A stretch of DNA of 64,000 nt from Bradyrhizobium canariense (GTDB taxonomy: Bacteria > Pseudomonadota > Alphaproteobacteria > Rhizobiales > Xanthobacteraceae): positions 1 through 64,000 of the forward strand of contig NZ_VSST01000006.1 in NCBI RefSeq assembly GCF_019402665.1. Direction: 5' to 3'. The notes under the pieces are model-generated. The model made no database searches. It had not been told where the DNA came from and saw only the letters and a program-made list of their open reading frames with translations. The translations under genes were made by a program, and so were the position numbers. This document shows, piece after piece, positions 52,598-62,121 of this stretch; within the stretch, counting starts at the first letter, position 1; each line of letters opens with the position of its first letter.

Positions 52598-53881
52598 CTA
52601 GTGTTCGGGCCGCGCAATCGTGTGAACGGCAGCGTCAATCTTCGATCCTGCCGCCGTTCTCTCGCCTGCAAGGTTGGCCAGCCCCTCTCGAAAGACCGAC
52701 AAGCGTCCAATGAGGCTGAGAATGGAAGCACTCAGCATGCTGCAAGCCGCCAGAGCGAACCAGGGGAGATAGTTGCCTGCCGCGTCGTATGCGAGGCCAG
52801 CCACCAGCGGCCCCGCGCTGCCACCGATCGACACGGCAAGCATGATGCCGCCGAAGAGCGAGCTGAAATGCTTCGACGGAAAGCGCCGACCGATCAGGTA
52901 GAAGGCCAGATCGAGTTCAGATCCAATCGTGAAGCCCACCGCCAAGGCGCCCGGCAAGATCAACTCGGAGTTGCCCGACGCCAACATGACCACACCACAC
53001 GCGGACAGTCCGAAGATCGTCGCCGCGAGCAAGTTCGCCTCCAGGCGGTCCAGCAAAAACCCGGTGATCAGCCGCCCGACAATGACGGCGAAGCCCATAA
53101 GTCCGGCCAACTGCGCTGCGTCGGCCGCCGACAGGCCACGATCTGTCAGCATCGGAACAAGGTGAACGATCGTTCCGAATATCCCTATCGAGGCCAACAG
53201 GAAAACCAGCGCTAACAACATGAAGCGCTTGTTGGCGTACAACTGCCATTTCCATTGCGTGGCACCGGCCTCGGCAGGATCACGCGCGGACTGGTTCTTC
53301 AGGAGCCAAGCCACGATCGGGATTGCCGCAACGACGAGCCCGGATAAGCCAATGTAGGCGCCGCGCCACGTGTAGGCAGTCAGCAACTTGTTGACCAGCG
53401 ATGGAAACAGCAGAGCGCCAAGACCGGGTCCGCAATAGACGATTCCATAGGCGAGGCCCAAATGTCTCGGAAAATTGGCGAGCACGAAGCGCCCGTACGA
53501 GACCGGGGTGGTCGCGTTGCCAAGGATAGCAAGAAAGAACGTGAGAACGAGGAAGCTCAGCAATCCCGTTGTTGCGATTCCGAGCAAGAGAAATGACAGC
53601 GCCAATCCACCCGCGGACACAAGCGCCATTCGGTAAGCGCCGAACCTGTCGACCAATTGACCCGAAAAGGGGCTGATGATGCCGATCGTCAGCATCGGGA
53701 TCAAAACACCAAGCGACGCCATTCCGCGGCTCCAGCCGAACTCGGTTGCGAGCGGCTTCAGGAACAGCCCCGAACTATAGAAGAAGATTGATGTAATCCC
53801 AGTCGTCATCCCGAGCAGACAGCCAAGAATGACGTCGCGACCGCGCCACAGCTCGCCGTGCAAACCACTTTGAGTGTCCAT
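52598..53881 (-). CDS. MFS transporter (oxalate/formate antiporter or monocarboxylate family-like)
   Basis: A 427-residue protein with 12 hydrophobic segments. Typical stretches are SSGLFLKPLATEFGWSRGMA and ISPFSGQLVDRFGAYR (the loop 2-3 motif), and GRLITGFLLDRLEAN in the second half. It probably imports the organic acid handled by the neighbouring monooxygenase, hydrolase and cupin protein. A TetR-like site lies 43 bp before its start. Confidence 0.85.
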   Translation of the reverse strand: MDTQSGLHGELWRGRDVILGCLLGMTTGITSIFFYSSGLFLKPLATEFGWSRGMASLGVLIPMLTIGIISPFSGQLVDRFGAYRMALVSAGGLALSFLLLGIATTGLLSFLVLTFFLAILGNATTPVSYGRFVLANFPRHLGLAYGIVYCGPGLGALLFPSLVNKLLTAYTWRGAYIGLSGLVVAAIPIVAWLLKNQSARDPAEAGATQWKWQLYANKRFMLLALVFLLASIGIFGTIVHLVPMLTDRGLSAADAAQLAGLMGFAVIVGRLITGFLLDRLEANLLAATIFGLSACGVVMLASGNSELILPGALAVGFTIGSELDLAFYLIGRRFPSKHFSSLFGGIMLAVSIGGSAGPLVAGLAYDAAGNYLPWFALAACSMLSASILSLIGRLSVFREGLANLAGERTAAGSKIDAAVHTIARPEH

Positions 53882-53923
53882 CCCGGATTCCCCAGCTTTC
53901 CCGCCCTATGTGATTTTTTATTA

Positions 53924-53945
53924 CAGTACGGATCGTTTCATATCT
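53924..53945. promoter_or_regulatory. TetR-type operator upstream of the MFS gene (site 2)
   Basis: CAGTACGGATCGTTTCATAT shares the 10-mer TACGGATCGT with site 1 and ACAGTACG with site 3. It lies 43 bp before the MFS start, where a promoter is expected. Confidence 0.6.
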
Positions 53946-54485
53946 AAGAAGTCCGGTCAACCGGTTCATGGGCTGATGAGACTGCGACGGACAATGAGGC
54001 AGCCCAGTTGTGTGGCGCGTCTAAGCAAGGGCGACAGAAATTGCGCTGCGCTATCATGCCGGCATCGAACTGTCCGCGTGTTCTGCCCCCTGACGGCTCG
54101 CGGAACTTGGAACGTCTAAAGATGAGCACGATCTGCCGTTCGACGCTGTCCGCCGAGTCGCAGGTTTCTATGTGGCATGCGACCGATATCGGATCGCGGT
54201 GCGCGACGCCGGCAATGGCGTCGGATCATCGATGCGTTCTGGTCAGCCCTGCGATTCCAGATCGTTTCCCAGCTTCAACGGCTCACGACGAAAGGCGAAG
54301 CGATGTAGCCGCGACACCTTATCGTTTGTAAAGGCGATGTGGTGGGCAATATCTTGAGTAAGAATTAGCCTTCTCACGACCGGGCGGATACAACGTGTCC
54401 GTTGTCTGGTCGGTCACTACGATGCCGAGCGCGCCGGCGTGAATGTCACGGCTGGCGGTGGTAGCGAGAGCTCGTCTCTCCTGCT
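53946..54485. other. Intergenic region, no gene seen
   Basis: About 540 bp with only short, mutually overlapping frames. No domain, RNA structure or repeat recognised. Confidence 0.45.
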
Positions 54486-56048
54486 TCAGCCGACGAGTCC
54501 CAACTGGCCGTACAGACGCTTAAGCTTGTGTGCCAGATCGTTTTCGTCCTGCACCGTGGCATAGACATAGCGATCGGGACGCACGACCACCGCTGCCGTA
54601 TCGTTGGCGGCGGCCCATCTGGCAAAGATGTCGCCAGCTTCGACTAGCGCAACGACACCATCCGGCACTGGCTCTGCGGACGATTGAATGACAATCCGTT
54701 GCCCCCCAATGCGACGCCAGGCATCCGCATGAGGTTCCATCCAGGTCTGCGCCGCCGGATTTGCCGTCACATACAGAAAAGCCATCGGGCAAATGTCATC
54801 CATCAACCGGGTGCGGCCGCTGATGACGACCTCCGGCTGAACCATGAGGCTTCCCGACAATAGATCGTTGGTGAGAATGCCATTCGTCAGATTGGGAATG
54901 AAGGCCTGGCGCGTCGTCGTCATCCGCCCTTCGCGCAGTTCCGCGCGTAGTATCCGGTCTCGCTCGCGCGCGCGTGCCTCGTCCATTTCGCCGATGATGA
55001 GGCCGAACTCCTTGGCGTGTTGGATGACTTTTGCGACATGCGGCTTCCGCTCGGTCTCGTAAGTTGACAGCAGGATATCGGACCCGCCGTGACGCTGCGC
55101 AAGAACGAGCTTCCATGCGAGATTGAAGGCGTCACGCAGGCCTGCGCAGAGACCCTGGCCAAGGAAAGGCGGCATCTGATGGACGGCGTCACCGGCCAGG
55201 AACACGCGTCGGCTCGCCCAGCGATCTCCAACCCGTGCCGCAAAGCGGTAGGTTGCGCTGCGCCAGATGTCGAAGCAGCGGATGTCGACATAATTGGCCA
55301 TCACGGCGCGCACCCGCGCCGGATCGTCGAACTCAGCCGGGCTCTCCTGCGCCAGCAACTTGATCTCCCATCGGCGCAGATTGCGGGGACCGACGACATA
55401 GGTCGCGGGCCGCGACGGCCAGCAATATTGCGTGGTCTTGCGCGGCAGGTCGGTGTCGCGAAGCTGCCAAGCGTCGATGACGATCCACCATTCGTCAAAC
55501 CGATAGTCTTCGAGATTGACACCGAGACGCTTGCGGATCTCGCTGTTTGCCCCCTCGCAGCCGACCAGAAACGTGGCCGTCGCGGTCTCGCTGGCGCCGG
55601 TCGCATTGTTGGCAATTGTTACAACGACACGGGCACTATCTTCGGCGAAGTCTGTAACGGTACAGCCGAGTTTCGTCGTGACGTTCGCCCGCAGGCTGAG
55701 CGCACGACGGAGCATTTTTTCGAGCTCCGGCTGGACGAAGGTCGAAGTCGACGGCCAGCCGAGCGCATACGGCGGCGGGGCCGGATCAAACAGCTTGATG
55801 ATCTCACCATCGACCCCGAGGAAGTCCGTTCCAGGATGCGGCCGCGTGCTGGGGAAGAGCGTGTGGGCGACGCCGCAATATTGCAGCGTGCGCATCGCTT
55901 CCCAGTCCAGAACAATGGCGCGCGGAGTCGGGTATACCTCCGGAAACCGCTCTACGACGCAGACGCTCAGACCCTGCGCGGCAAGGAGGTTTGACAGCAC
56001 GCCGCCGGTCGGTCCACACCCTGAAACAAGGACGTCAAAATGCTGCAA
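54486..56048 (-). CDS. Class A flavin monooxygenase (MhpA/PheA-like aromatic hydroxylase)
   Basis: A 520-residue FAD-dependent hydroxylase: FAD loop VLVSGCGPTGGVLSNLLAAQ, FLVGCEGANSEIRKRLGV (DG-type motif), and FLAGDAVHQMPPFLGQGLCA. The C-terminal 120 residues form the thioredoxin-like extension seen in MhpA and phenol hydroxylases (VVVRPDRYVYAT). It would hydroxylate an aromatic or N-heteroaromatic ring using NAD(P)H and O2. It is probably co-regulated with the hydrolase and cupin genes. The substrate is unknown. Confidence 0.85.
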   Translation of the reverse strand: MQHFDVLVSGCGPTGGVLSNLLAAQGLSVCVVERFPEVYPTPRAIVLDWEAMRTLQYCGVAHTLFPSTRPHPGTDFLGVDGEIIKLFDPAPPPYALGWPSTSTFVQPELEKMLRRALSLRANVTTKLGCTVTDFAEDSARVVVTIANNATGASETATATFLVGCEGANSEIRKRLGVNLEDYRFDEWWIVIDAWQLRDTDLPRKTTQYCWPSRPATYVVGPRNLRRWEIKLLAQESPAEFDDPARVRAVMANYVDIRCFDIWRSATYRFAARVGDRWASRRVFLAGDAVHQMPPFLGQGLCAGLRDAFNLAWKLVLAQRHGGSDILLSTYETERKPHVAKVIQHAKEFGLIIGEMDEARARERDRILRAELREGRMTTTRQAFIPNLTNGILTNDLLSGSLMVQPEVVISGRTRLMDDICPMAFLYVTANPAAQTWMEPHADAWRRIGGQRIVIQSSAEPVPDGVVALVEAGDIFARWAAANDTAAVVVRPDRYVYATVQDENDLAHKLKRLYGQLGLVG

Positions 56049-56363
56049 ATAATCTCCAATGCGCCTCCTAGCGGTGACGATCGATAGATGCCGTTTGCGA
56101 TCACCCGCTTGCTAACCATTTCTTTGGCACATCCGCCGAGGGGCCACTCCCCGCAAGAACCATATCAGTAGCGTCCATCCCAACATACCCATCCCGAAAT
56201 CGCTGCCGCAAGGCCGCCTTCGCCAGGGTAGTACTGGATGCAGCACGTCTTTAACAAAGCAGCGACATTCGAAAAGGAGCTTGGCGGTTCGGTCCCTGTC
56301 GTCCTCGACATCAGTCACGCTTAGTCAGGCCCATCACGTCGTCCGGCAAGCCAGCCCAACACT
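56049..56363. other. Intergenic region, no gene seen
   Basis: About 315 bp between the hydrolase and monooxygenase genes (both minus strand). No gene or clear regulatory repeat found. A separate promoter for the monooxygenase may lie here. Confidence 0.45.
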
Positions 56364-57224
56364 CTAGATCACACCGGTGTCCGACAAAAATTTCGTGATA
56401 GCCTTTGTTGCACCGGCAGGGTTTTCAAATTGAAGAGCGTAGTGTCCCTCGACGTCCACCACTTGGGCGTTTCGCCAAAAGCGCGCGATTTCATCAGCTT
56501 GCTCGCGTGAGAGCGCAGCACCGAGACTCGCCCGCATGATCAAGACGGGACATTCGACCCGTGCTGCGTAAGGACGCAGATTATTGCTGAGGTGCGCAAG
56601 CCCCTGCGCCACGCGTATCTTGTCATACCGCGGGATCAATCGACCGTCCCCGATATGCACATAGTTGTGTTCAATGCGATGATGGAGCGCAGCATCTGGA
56701 TCGTGAGTGAAAGGCTTTCTCGGCCTCATGAAAGCATAGGCCTCTTCCTTCGACTTGAATTCATCAGGATGACTTATCGTGCTGCAGGCACCTTCGAGGA
56801 CACTCTGCGCACTCTCGCGTGTACCATAGAAGTTGCTGAGATGAGGACCGGCGATCAGCGCAAGGGCTGACACGCGCTGCGGATACCGGGCCGCGAACAC
56901 TTGGGCAACGCGCCCGCCGAGGGAGTGCCCGACAAGGATCGCACGATCAATCCCCAGTTCCTGCATGAAGATTGCAAGATCTTCCGTGTATTCTTGCGCC
57001 GAATAGTCGCCGGCGGCCTTGTCCGTGCGGCCATGCCCTCGCTGGTCGGGAGCGTGGACGTGAAACCGATCCCCCATAGCATCGGCCATGAACTCAAACA
57101 TCCGACCATAGCCAAGGGAGGGATGCAAAAATATCAGGTTTGGTCCCTGCCCCGCCCATTCGTGGTAGTGCACCGCAAGTCCATTCGACAGCTTGACGGT
57201 ATCTTGCCTGAAGTGACGCCGCAT
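56364..57224 (-). CDS. Alpha/beta hydrolase (ring-cleavage-product hydrolase-like)
   Basis: A 286-residue hydrolase with oxyanion loop FLHPSLGYG, GHSLGGRVAQ nucleophile elbow, PDQRGHGRTDK and the C-terminal catalytic His in DVEGHYALQ. Similar enzymes hydrolyse meta-cleavage products or esters in aromatic catabolism. It lies between the cupin and monooxygenase genes on the same strand. Confidence 0.83.
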   Translation of the reverse strand: MRRHFRQDTVKLSNGLAVHYHEWAGQGPNLIFLHPSLGYGRMFEFMADAMGDRFHVHAPDQRGHGRTDKAAGDYSAQEYTEDLAIFMQELGIDRAILVGHSLGGRVAQVFAARYPQRVSALALIAGPHLSNFYGTRESAQSVLEGACSTISHPDEFKSKEEAYAFMRPRKPFTHDPDAALHHRIEHNYVHIGDGRLIPRYDKIRVAQGLAHLSNNLRPYAARVECPVLIMRASLGAALSREQADEIARFWRNAQVVDVEGHYALQFENPAGATKAITKFLSDTGVI

Positions 57225-57319
57225 TCAAAAATCCTCCCAGATCACTGCCTCGTCAGCCCCGGGGGCAGACGGCATCGGCTCGTCCGAGCTTGCGCGTGCC
57301 GGCACGACGAGCCGCGCCC

Positions 57320-57883
57320 TCATCTGCTGTCGTCATCCGGAAGCGCAAGAAGCACAAAGGCCATGCGGCATGGCTTGCTCGAGCGGTTCGACCAGCTGTG
57401 GCTGGTTGCGCGTTGGATCAGGACATCACCGGCGCGCATCAGCGTCTCGCCTTTGTCCATCATGGCGTAGATCTCGCCCTCAAGCACGATCGCATAGTCC
57501 AGAGAGAGCGTTTTGTGAAACCAGAAGTGTCGACCAGGCCGATCTCCGACAACGTGGTTTTCGGCGAGGAATTCGGCGAGCTTTGTAGTGTCGATCTCTT
57601 GATCGGGCGGAAAGTCGGCGATCCTCAGCAGCGACCCACCTTCGGAGTGGAATCCGAAGATGTGGCCGGCAGGCGCAGGATCATCTCCCGGCGCGGCCGC
57701 AGCGCCTGTGGCCCATGGAACCTGTGCCGCTGATGCAAACTTCGTGATTGTGACATTGGGCGTGGGCCCGTCGGACACGATCAAGGAGCGCCCCTCGCTA
57801 TCTTCGCCGGTGACGATCCGTCGGACCGGCTTGTATTTGATTGCGGCGAGGGGCGTGGTTTGCTCGTCTCTCAAATCGCTCAT
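57320..57883 (-). CDS. Cupin-domain protein
   Basis: A 187-residue protein with a C-terminal cupin barrel: HFWFHKTLSLDYAIVLEGEI, then MRAGDVLIQRATSHSW. The pattern of HxH-type metal ligands is incomplete, so it may be a structural or weak metal-binding cupin. The ATG at 57883 has AGAAGG upstream; 57916 is an alternative. It heads the hydrolase-monooxygenase group and has a TetR-like site 38 bp before its start. A ring-modifying or isomerising step is possible. Confidence 0.75.
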   Translation of the reverse strand: MSDLRDEQTTPLAAIKYKPVRRIVTGEDSEGRSLIVSDGPTPNVTITKFASAAQVPWATGAAAAPGDDPAPAGHIFGFHSEGGSLLRIADFPPDQEIDTTKLAEFLAENHVVGDRPGRHFWFHKTLSLDYAIVLEGEIYAMMDKGETLMRAGDVLIQRATSHSWSNRSSKPCRMAFVLLALPDDDSR

Positions 57884-57920
57884 CAATATCTGACCTTCTG
57901 ACCTCTTTCCCGCCATTTAG

Positions 57921-57942
57921 ATACAGTACGTTTCGTTTTGTC
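57921..57942. promoter_or_regulatory. TetR-type operator upstream of the cupin gene (site 3)
   Basis: ATACAGTACGTTTCGTTTTG shares ACAGTACG with site 2 but lacks about five bases of the TACGGATCGTTTC core, so the spacing differs. It is the weakest of the three sites. Confidence 0.45.
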
Positions 57943-57945
57943 AAG

Positions 57946-58515
57946 ATGACGCAGCAAAAGAACCGGGCTGCACGGGAGGAATCCCCCCGTGAGAACAGGG
58001 ATGATGACCTCGCGTGGCTTTGGGTGTCCGAGATCAGACCGATCTACAAGCGCAGACAGCCCAAAACCAATAACTTCAGTTTTCGCGACGTCGCGCGGCT
58101 GGCAATCGTCGACGAAGGAAAGATTATCCAGAAGCGCTCGCCGTTGCCCGATGGCAATTTGGCCGCAGATATCGCGAATACATCAACCCTCAAGATGCTG
58201 ATTACGGTTATCGAGCTTCCTCACGCGCATCATCTGCACGTGCCACCTCTTTCATCTCTTCGACCACGAAGACTACGTCACGGGCTGCGCCTTGGTGCAA
58301 TACGCCCTCCGAACGGCGGGGCGACGCACGAGATCGCGGCAACTTTCATCAAGTACGAGGTGGTGCTGGCCGCTGGACGCTGCGAACAGCGTCGCATAAG
58401 CAGATCCCGATTTCTCCAATCGAGAAATGTTGAAAGGACAGCCGAGAAAGTCCGCAAAGCAACAGACTTGTCCGTGAAGCGTCCTTTCTACCGAGTTGAC
58501 TTATCCCCACGCTAA
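57946..58515 (+). other. Open frame with a TetR-like opening, probably degenerate
   Basis: The plus strand from the ATG at 57946 stays open for 189 codons. Its start (DDLAWLWVSEIRPIYKRRQP, then FRDVARLAIVDEG) recalls the first helix region of TetR_C-type regulators, but the HTH that should follow is absent. A fragment in another frame near 58247 (FHLFDHEDYVTGCALVQYAL) looks more protein-like. I read this as a possibly decayed regulator gene and do not assign function. 58516-58736 holds nothing I can support. Confidence 0.3.
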
Positions 58516-58736
58516 GGCGGCAGACGTCTTTGGAGATGCGATTTTGTAATCTCCGCTTTGCATGCACTCGCCAGGGTGAATAACGGTCAGATCCGGCTTC
58601 CGGGCGTTCAACTGCGACATGGCAAGGCTGGATCAGACATCCTTGACAAGGCCCCGGTTGACGGAGTGCCCGCTCCTTTTCTTTACGCATGCCAGATCGA
58701 CAACGGTCATCTCGCTGGTCAAACGTCCTTCCACGG

Positions 58737-60086
58737 TCAAACACCCTTCACCGAAGCAGCCTTCATCTCGGCTTCCGTTTCCGTCTCGACCTTAAAGCCT
58801 TTCGCGGACAAATCACGACCGAGGGTCTCTGGAAGCAGAAGAGAGGCGATAATGAAGACAGTCGCAGCAGGCAGGGCCACCGCGACCATGCCGTTGAGCA
58901 GGCTTCCGCCAAAATGGGCGGCCGCAAGTGGCACGATCACAGGGGCTATGCTGCCAAGCCCGCGACCTCCCATATAGAACGTCGACACCGCCGTCGCACG
59001 CAGGTTGACCGGATAGAGCTCGGAGATCCAGACGCCGGTCACACCCAGGGCCACGTTGCCAATGCCGAAACAGATGTAGAGCCAGAACATCGGCCATTCA
59101 GCCTTCGATCCGGCGTAGAGCTGGCTGCCCCAGAGGGCCATACCAACCAGAGACCCAACCCAAAACAGGGCGGGCACGAGAGCTCCGAAGCGGCGGCCAG
59201 CTCTGTCGTTGAAAAAGCCGTTCGCGAGGTAGCAAACGCCGCTGACCACGGAGAGCAGAACGGCCGTCGTGCGAACAACATCACCCGGCGTATGCATATC
59301 CCGCAGCAGCAGGGTCGGGATAAAGGAGACGACGCTGTAGTAGCAGAGCATGTAGCTCATCAGCCATACGAACGCGATGACGGTCTGCCGTGCTAGCCCA
59401 TTGCGGAAAAGGTCCGCAAGGGGAAGTGTGCGAGCTTCTCCGGTGACCTGACCGACCTTGCGTTGGGCCTCATACTCCAGCCAAATCTTGGATTCAGGCA
59501 TGAAGAAACGAATGAAGACAATCAGCAGAATGGGCACGCCGCCACTCAGCAGGCCGATGCGCCAGCTCCATTCGTCGCTGAACGTCGCAATCAGCCAGAT
59601 GCCAACGATTGAAGCCGTGGATGACGCGATCACGGCACAGCCTTGAAGCGCGGCCGCCCCCAAACCTCGGCTGCCTTTTTTCCAGGCCTCGTTGAAGAGC
59701 ACCATGCCCACGCCATACTCGCCGCCAAGACCGATGCCGGTGATCAACCGCAGCCCGGCAAGCGACCAGTAATTCCATGCGAATGCGGAAACAATCGCAG
59801 CAACGGAAAACAATGCGATCGTGAGCTGAAGCGAGGTCTTTCGGCCAAGTCGGTCACCGATGACGCCGAATAAAGCGCCGCCAATGGCCGATCCGAACAA
59901 TGTGAGAGCCTGCAGTGAACCGATCTCGGCGAGCGATAGCGACATCGACCGTTGGATCGCGGGCAAAAGGAACGGAAAGATCAGAACGTCGTAGAAGTCG
60001 AGAATGTAGCCCAGCATCGCTGAGATCATAATCGAATACCGTTGCCTCGCTGTGTAATCTTCCGAAGTTCTGATAGTTGTAGACAT
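58737..60086 (-). CDS. nicT: MFS transporter, aromatic acid:H+ symporter-like, probable nicotinate carrier
   Basis: A 449-residue protein with 12 hydrophobic segments and sugar-porter/AAHS signatures: GYILDFYDVLIFPFLLPAI, FGVIGDRLGRKTSLQL, GIGLGGEYGVGMVLF and GVWISELYPVNLRATA. It follows nicX by 111 bp on the same strand, so it most likely imports nicotinate or 6-hydroxynicotinate. A C-terminal hydrophilic tail is Glu-rich. Confidence 0.82.
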   Translation of the reverse strand: MSTTIRTSEDYTARQRYSIMISAMLGYILDFYDVLIFPFLLPAIQRSMSLSLAEIGSLQALTLFGSAIGGALFGVIGDRLGRKTSLQLTIALFSVAAIVSAFAWNYWSLAGLRLITGIGLGGEYGVGMVLFNEAWKKGSRGLGAAALQGCAVIASSTASIVGIWLIATFSDEWSWRIGLLSGGVPILLIVFIRFFMPESKIWLEYEAQRKVGQVTGEARTLPLADLFRNGLARQTVIAFVWLMSYMLCYYSVVSFIPTLLLRDMHTPGDVVRTTAVLLSVVSGVCYLANGFFNDRAGRRFGALVPALFWVGSLVGMALWGSQLYAGSKAEWPMFWLYICFGIGNVALGVTGVWISELYPVNLRATAVSTFYMGGRGLGSIAPVIVPLAAAHFGGSLLNGMVAVALPAATVFIIASLLLPETLGRDLSAKGFKVETETEAEMKAASVKGV

Positions 60087-60197
60087 GTGGTGCGCTTCCC
60101 GAAAAGAAACTGGACAAGTGATGGTCGTTACCGAGCGCTTTCCGCGTCATTGGGAGTCGCAAATGCGGCTCCGGGCACAGATTTTGATGAGCTAGGC

Positions 60198-61250
60198 CTA
60201 GCGGCCCAGCGCTCTCAATTCCGGATAAGCAAAGTCGCCTTTGTCGAGGATGTGGATATCGTCGAGCCACAGGCTGCAGCCGCGAAGCGGGATGTCCAAA
60301 TGACACGGCGTGTCATTCGTGCCGCCGAGCTCCGTGTTCGGACCCGTCGAGAACAGGACGTTCCCGTAGAACGAAAGCGCATTCATGATGTGCTCCGACG
60401 AGAGTTCCTGGGAGGCCGCGATGTGGTGCCAGGTGGCACGCTCGTTCGATCCCCAGCCGATATGAGAGATCGCCCAACCGCGCGGATCGCCGAAACTGTC
60501 GATATAGTTTTTTATGAGGAGCGCGTCGGTCCCCTCGCCCTTGAGATCGACGATGTAACCGTCCTTTACGGTCAACGTGACCGGCGACTGGATATAGCGC
60601 TTGAAAGCGCAGAGGATGTCACCTGGCATCAGCACCACCGTGCCGTTAACCTCGCCGTCGGTCGCCTGAGTGAAGGCAAAGCCTGACGGGAAGTGATCCC
60701 AGCGCCCGGGCTCATCCGTGTATCCGTATTCGGAAATGACCGGGTATTGCTTCAGGCCATAAGTTACGTCCGTTCCGCCCGGCGACGTGATCCGCATTTT
60801 TCTGGCTGACTGGAGAAGGGTTCGAGAGAGCTCGGTTCGCCGACGCAGATCTTCAGTCGGGAACATCTTCTTAAGGATGTGGAATGGCTCCATCACGCGC
60901 AAGATGCGCGTGCCAGCTTCCTGAATTTCGGCTTGCTCACGAGAGAATAGCAACCCGAGGAGATCGATCACCATGTCCACGCGCTTGAGCGTATCGATCG
61001 CGGGCTGGTTGCCCGTGAGCGCATGCCGGCCCTGCAAGCCCGCGACCTTGCCCTGGCCGTACTTCGGCACATTCAGATGAAAGGTTGTTGCGCCCAGGCT
61101 CCGCGCGGCCAGCATGAAAGCGTGAGCATATTCCTGCTGATCCTCGCCGCCACTCAGGACCGCAACGACTTCGTCCTTCTTCACCTTGCAGAGCGTAAGT
61201 TCGGCCTTGAAGAGCTCGAGCATTTCAACATCAACGATTTGTCGGGACAT
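60198..61250 (-). CDS. nicX: 2,5-dihydroxypyridine 5,6-dioxygenase NicX
   Basis: A 350-residue, peptidase-M29-like dioxygenase of the expected length. From memory of Pseudomonas NicX the iron site uses His265, Ser302, His318 and Asp320; equivalent residues here are His263 (ISHIGWGS), Ser301 (VLFSTGPN), His317 and Asp319 (TPCHLDIPLR). It opens 2,5-dihydroxypyridine to N-formylmaleamate. It starts 2 bp after the nicD stop. Confidence 0.9.
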   Translation of the reverse strand: MSRQIVDVEMLELFKAELTLCKVKKDEVVAVLSGGEDQQEYAHAFMLAARSLGATTFHLNVPKYGQGKVAGLQGRHALTGNQPAIDTLKRVDMVIDLLGLLFSREQAEIQEAGTRILRVMEPFHILKKMFPTEDLRRRTELSRTLLQSARKMRITSPGGTDVTYGLKQYPVISEYGYTDEPGRWDHFPSGFAFTQATDGEVNGTVVLMPGDILCAFKRYIQSPVTLTVKDGYIVDLKGEGTDALLIKNYIDSFGDPRGWAISHIGWGSNERATWHHIAASQELSSEHIMNALSFYGNVLFSTGPNTELGGTNDTPCHLDIPLRGCSLWLDDIHILDKGDFAYPELRALGR

Positions 61251-61251
61251 C

Positions 61252-62121
61252 TTAACTGACCTCCTGTTTGCCGAACGTAGACACGCGACCGTCGAACCGA
61301 TCGTGCGGTCGCGCTAGAAGCTCTTCAACGATTGAAAGGAAACCCTCGGTATCGTCGACTTGCATTTGGTGACCCGCGCTTTCCAGCGTCCTGGTCGCGA
61401 TCGACGGCAGCAATCTGCGAAATTCTTCTTCATCTTCGGGCCGAATGACCCCTCCGCGTCCCGCAACGATCAATGCGGTCGGAACGCTGAGATGGGCGAG
61501 GTCGCGGTGAATATCATCGTGATGAAACCCCTTGTGGCTCTCGATGAGCGCTCGCTCGTCGCAGGTGTGCATCCACTCGGCCCGGGTGCGGATGTGCTGC
61601 TCGGGCCACCGTGGAGCAGAGGGGCTCCGTAGCGCCGCGTCGGCTTCTCCGCGCTTCGCGCTTTGCAGCAATTTGAGAAGCGGTTCGACCGGAATCGGAT
61701 AGGCGCGACGTCCAGGACCGGAAACTGGCGGGTCGACCAGTATCAATTGGTCCATGGACGACGGCCGCCAACGCGCGGCGCGGATCCCGATGCGGCCACC
61801 CATCGAGTGACCCATCAGCGTATAAGAGCCCATTCCAAGCGCTTCAGCGAACCCGATGAGGTCGGATGCGCATGCGTCGAGCGAGTAGTCGAGATGCGGG
61901 CCGCTTTCGGAAAGGCCGCGACCGCGGACATCGAGCACAAAAACGTCGTGTCCGGAGCACAGACGCTCTGCGATGAAGGCCCATTGCGCCGCAGTCGTCG
62001 AGATGCCGGGGACAATGATGATCGCCGGCCCAGCTCCGCCGAACCGCAGGTAATGCTGCCGAATGCCGTTGGCTCGCACATTGGCGCCGTAAAGCAATCC
62101 GGATGTCGCGGCACTGCTCAC
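61252..62121 (-). CDS. nicD: N-formylmaleamate deformylase NicD
   Basis: A 289-residue alpha/beta hydrolase with IIVPGISTTAAQW, DVRGRGLSESGPH, the nucleophile elbow GHSMGGRIGIRA and the catalytic His in ESAGHQMQVDD. It hydrolyses N-formylmaleamate to maleamate and formate. It overlaps nicF by 4 bp and precedes nicX. Confidence 0.9.
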   Translation of the reverse strand: MSSAATSGLLYGANVRANGIRQHYLRFGGAGPAIIIVPGISTTAAQWAFIAERLCSGHDVFVLDVRGRGLSESGPHLDYSLDACASDLIGFAEALGMGSYTLMGHSMGGRIGIRAARWRPSSMDQLILVDPPVSGPGRRAYPIPVEPLLKLLQSAKRGEADAALRSPSAPRWPEQHIRTRAEWMHTCDERALIESHKGFHHDDIHRDLAHLSVPTALIVAGRGGVIRPEDEEEFRRLLPSIATRTLESAGHQMQVDDTEGFLSIVEELLARPHDRFDGRVSTFGKQEVS

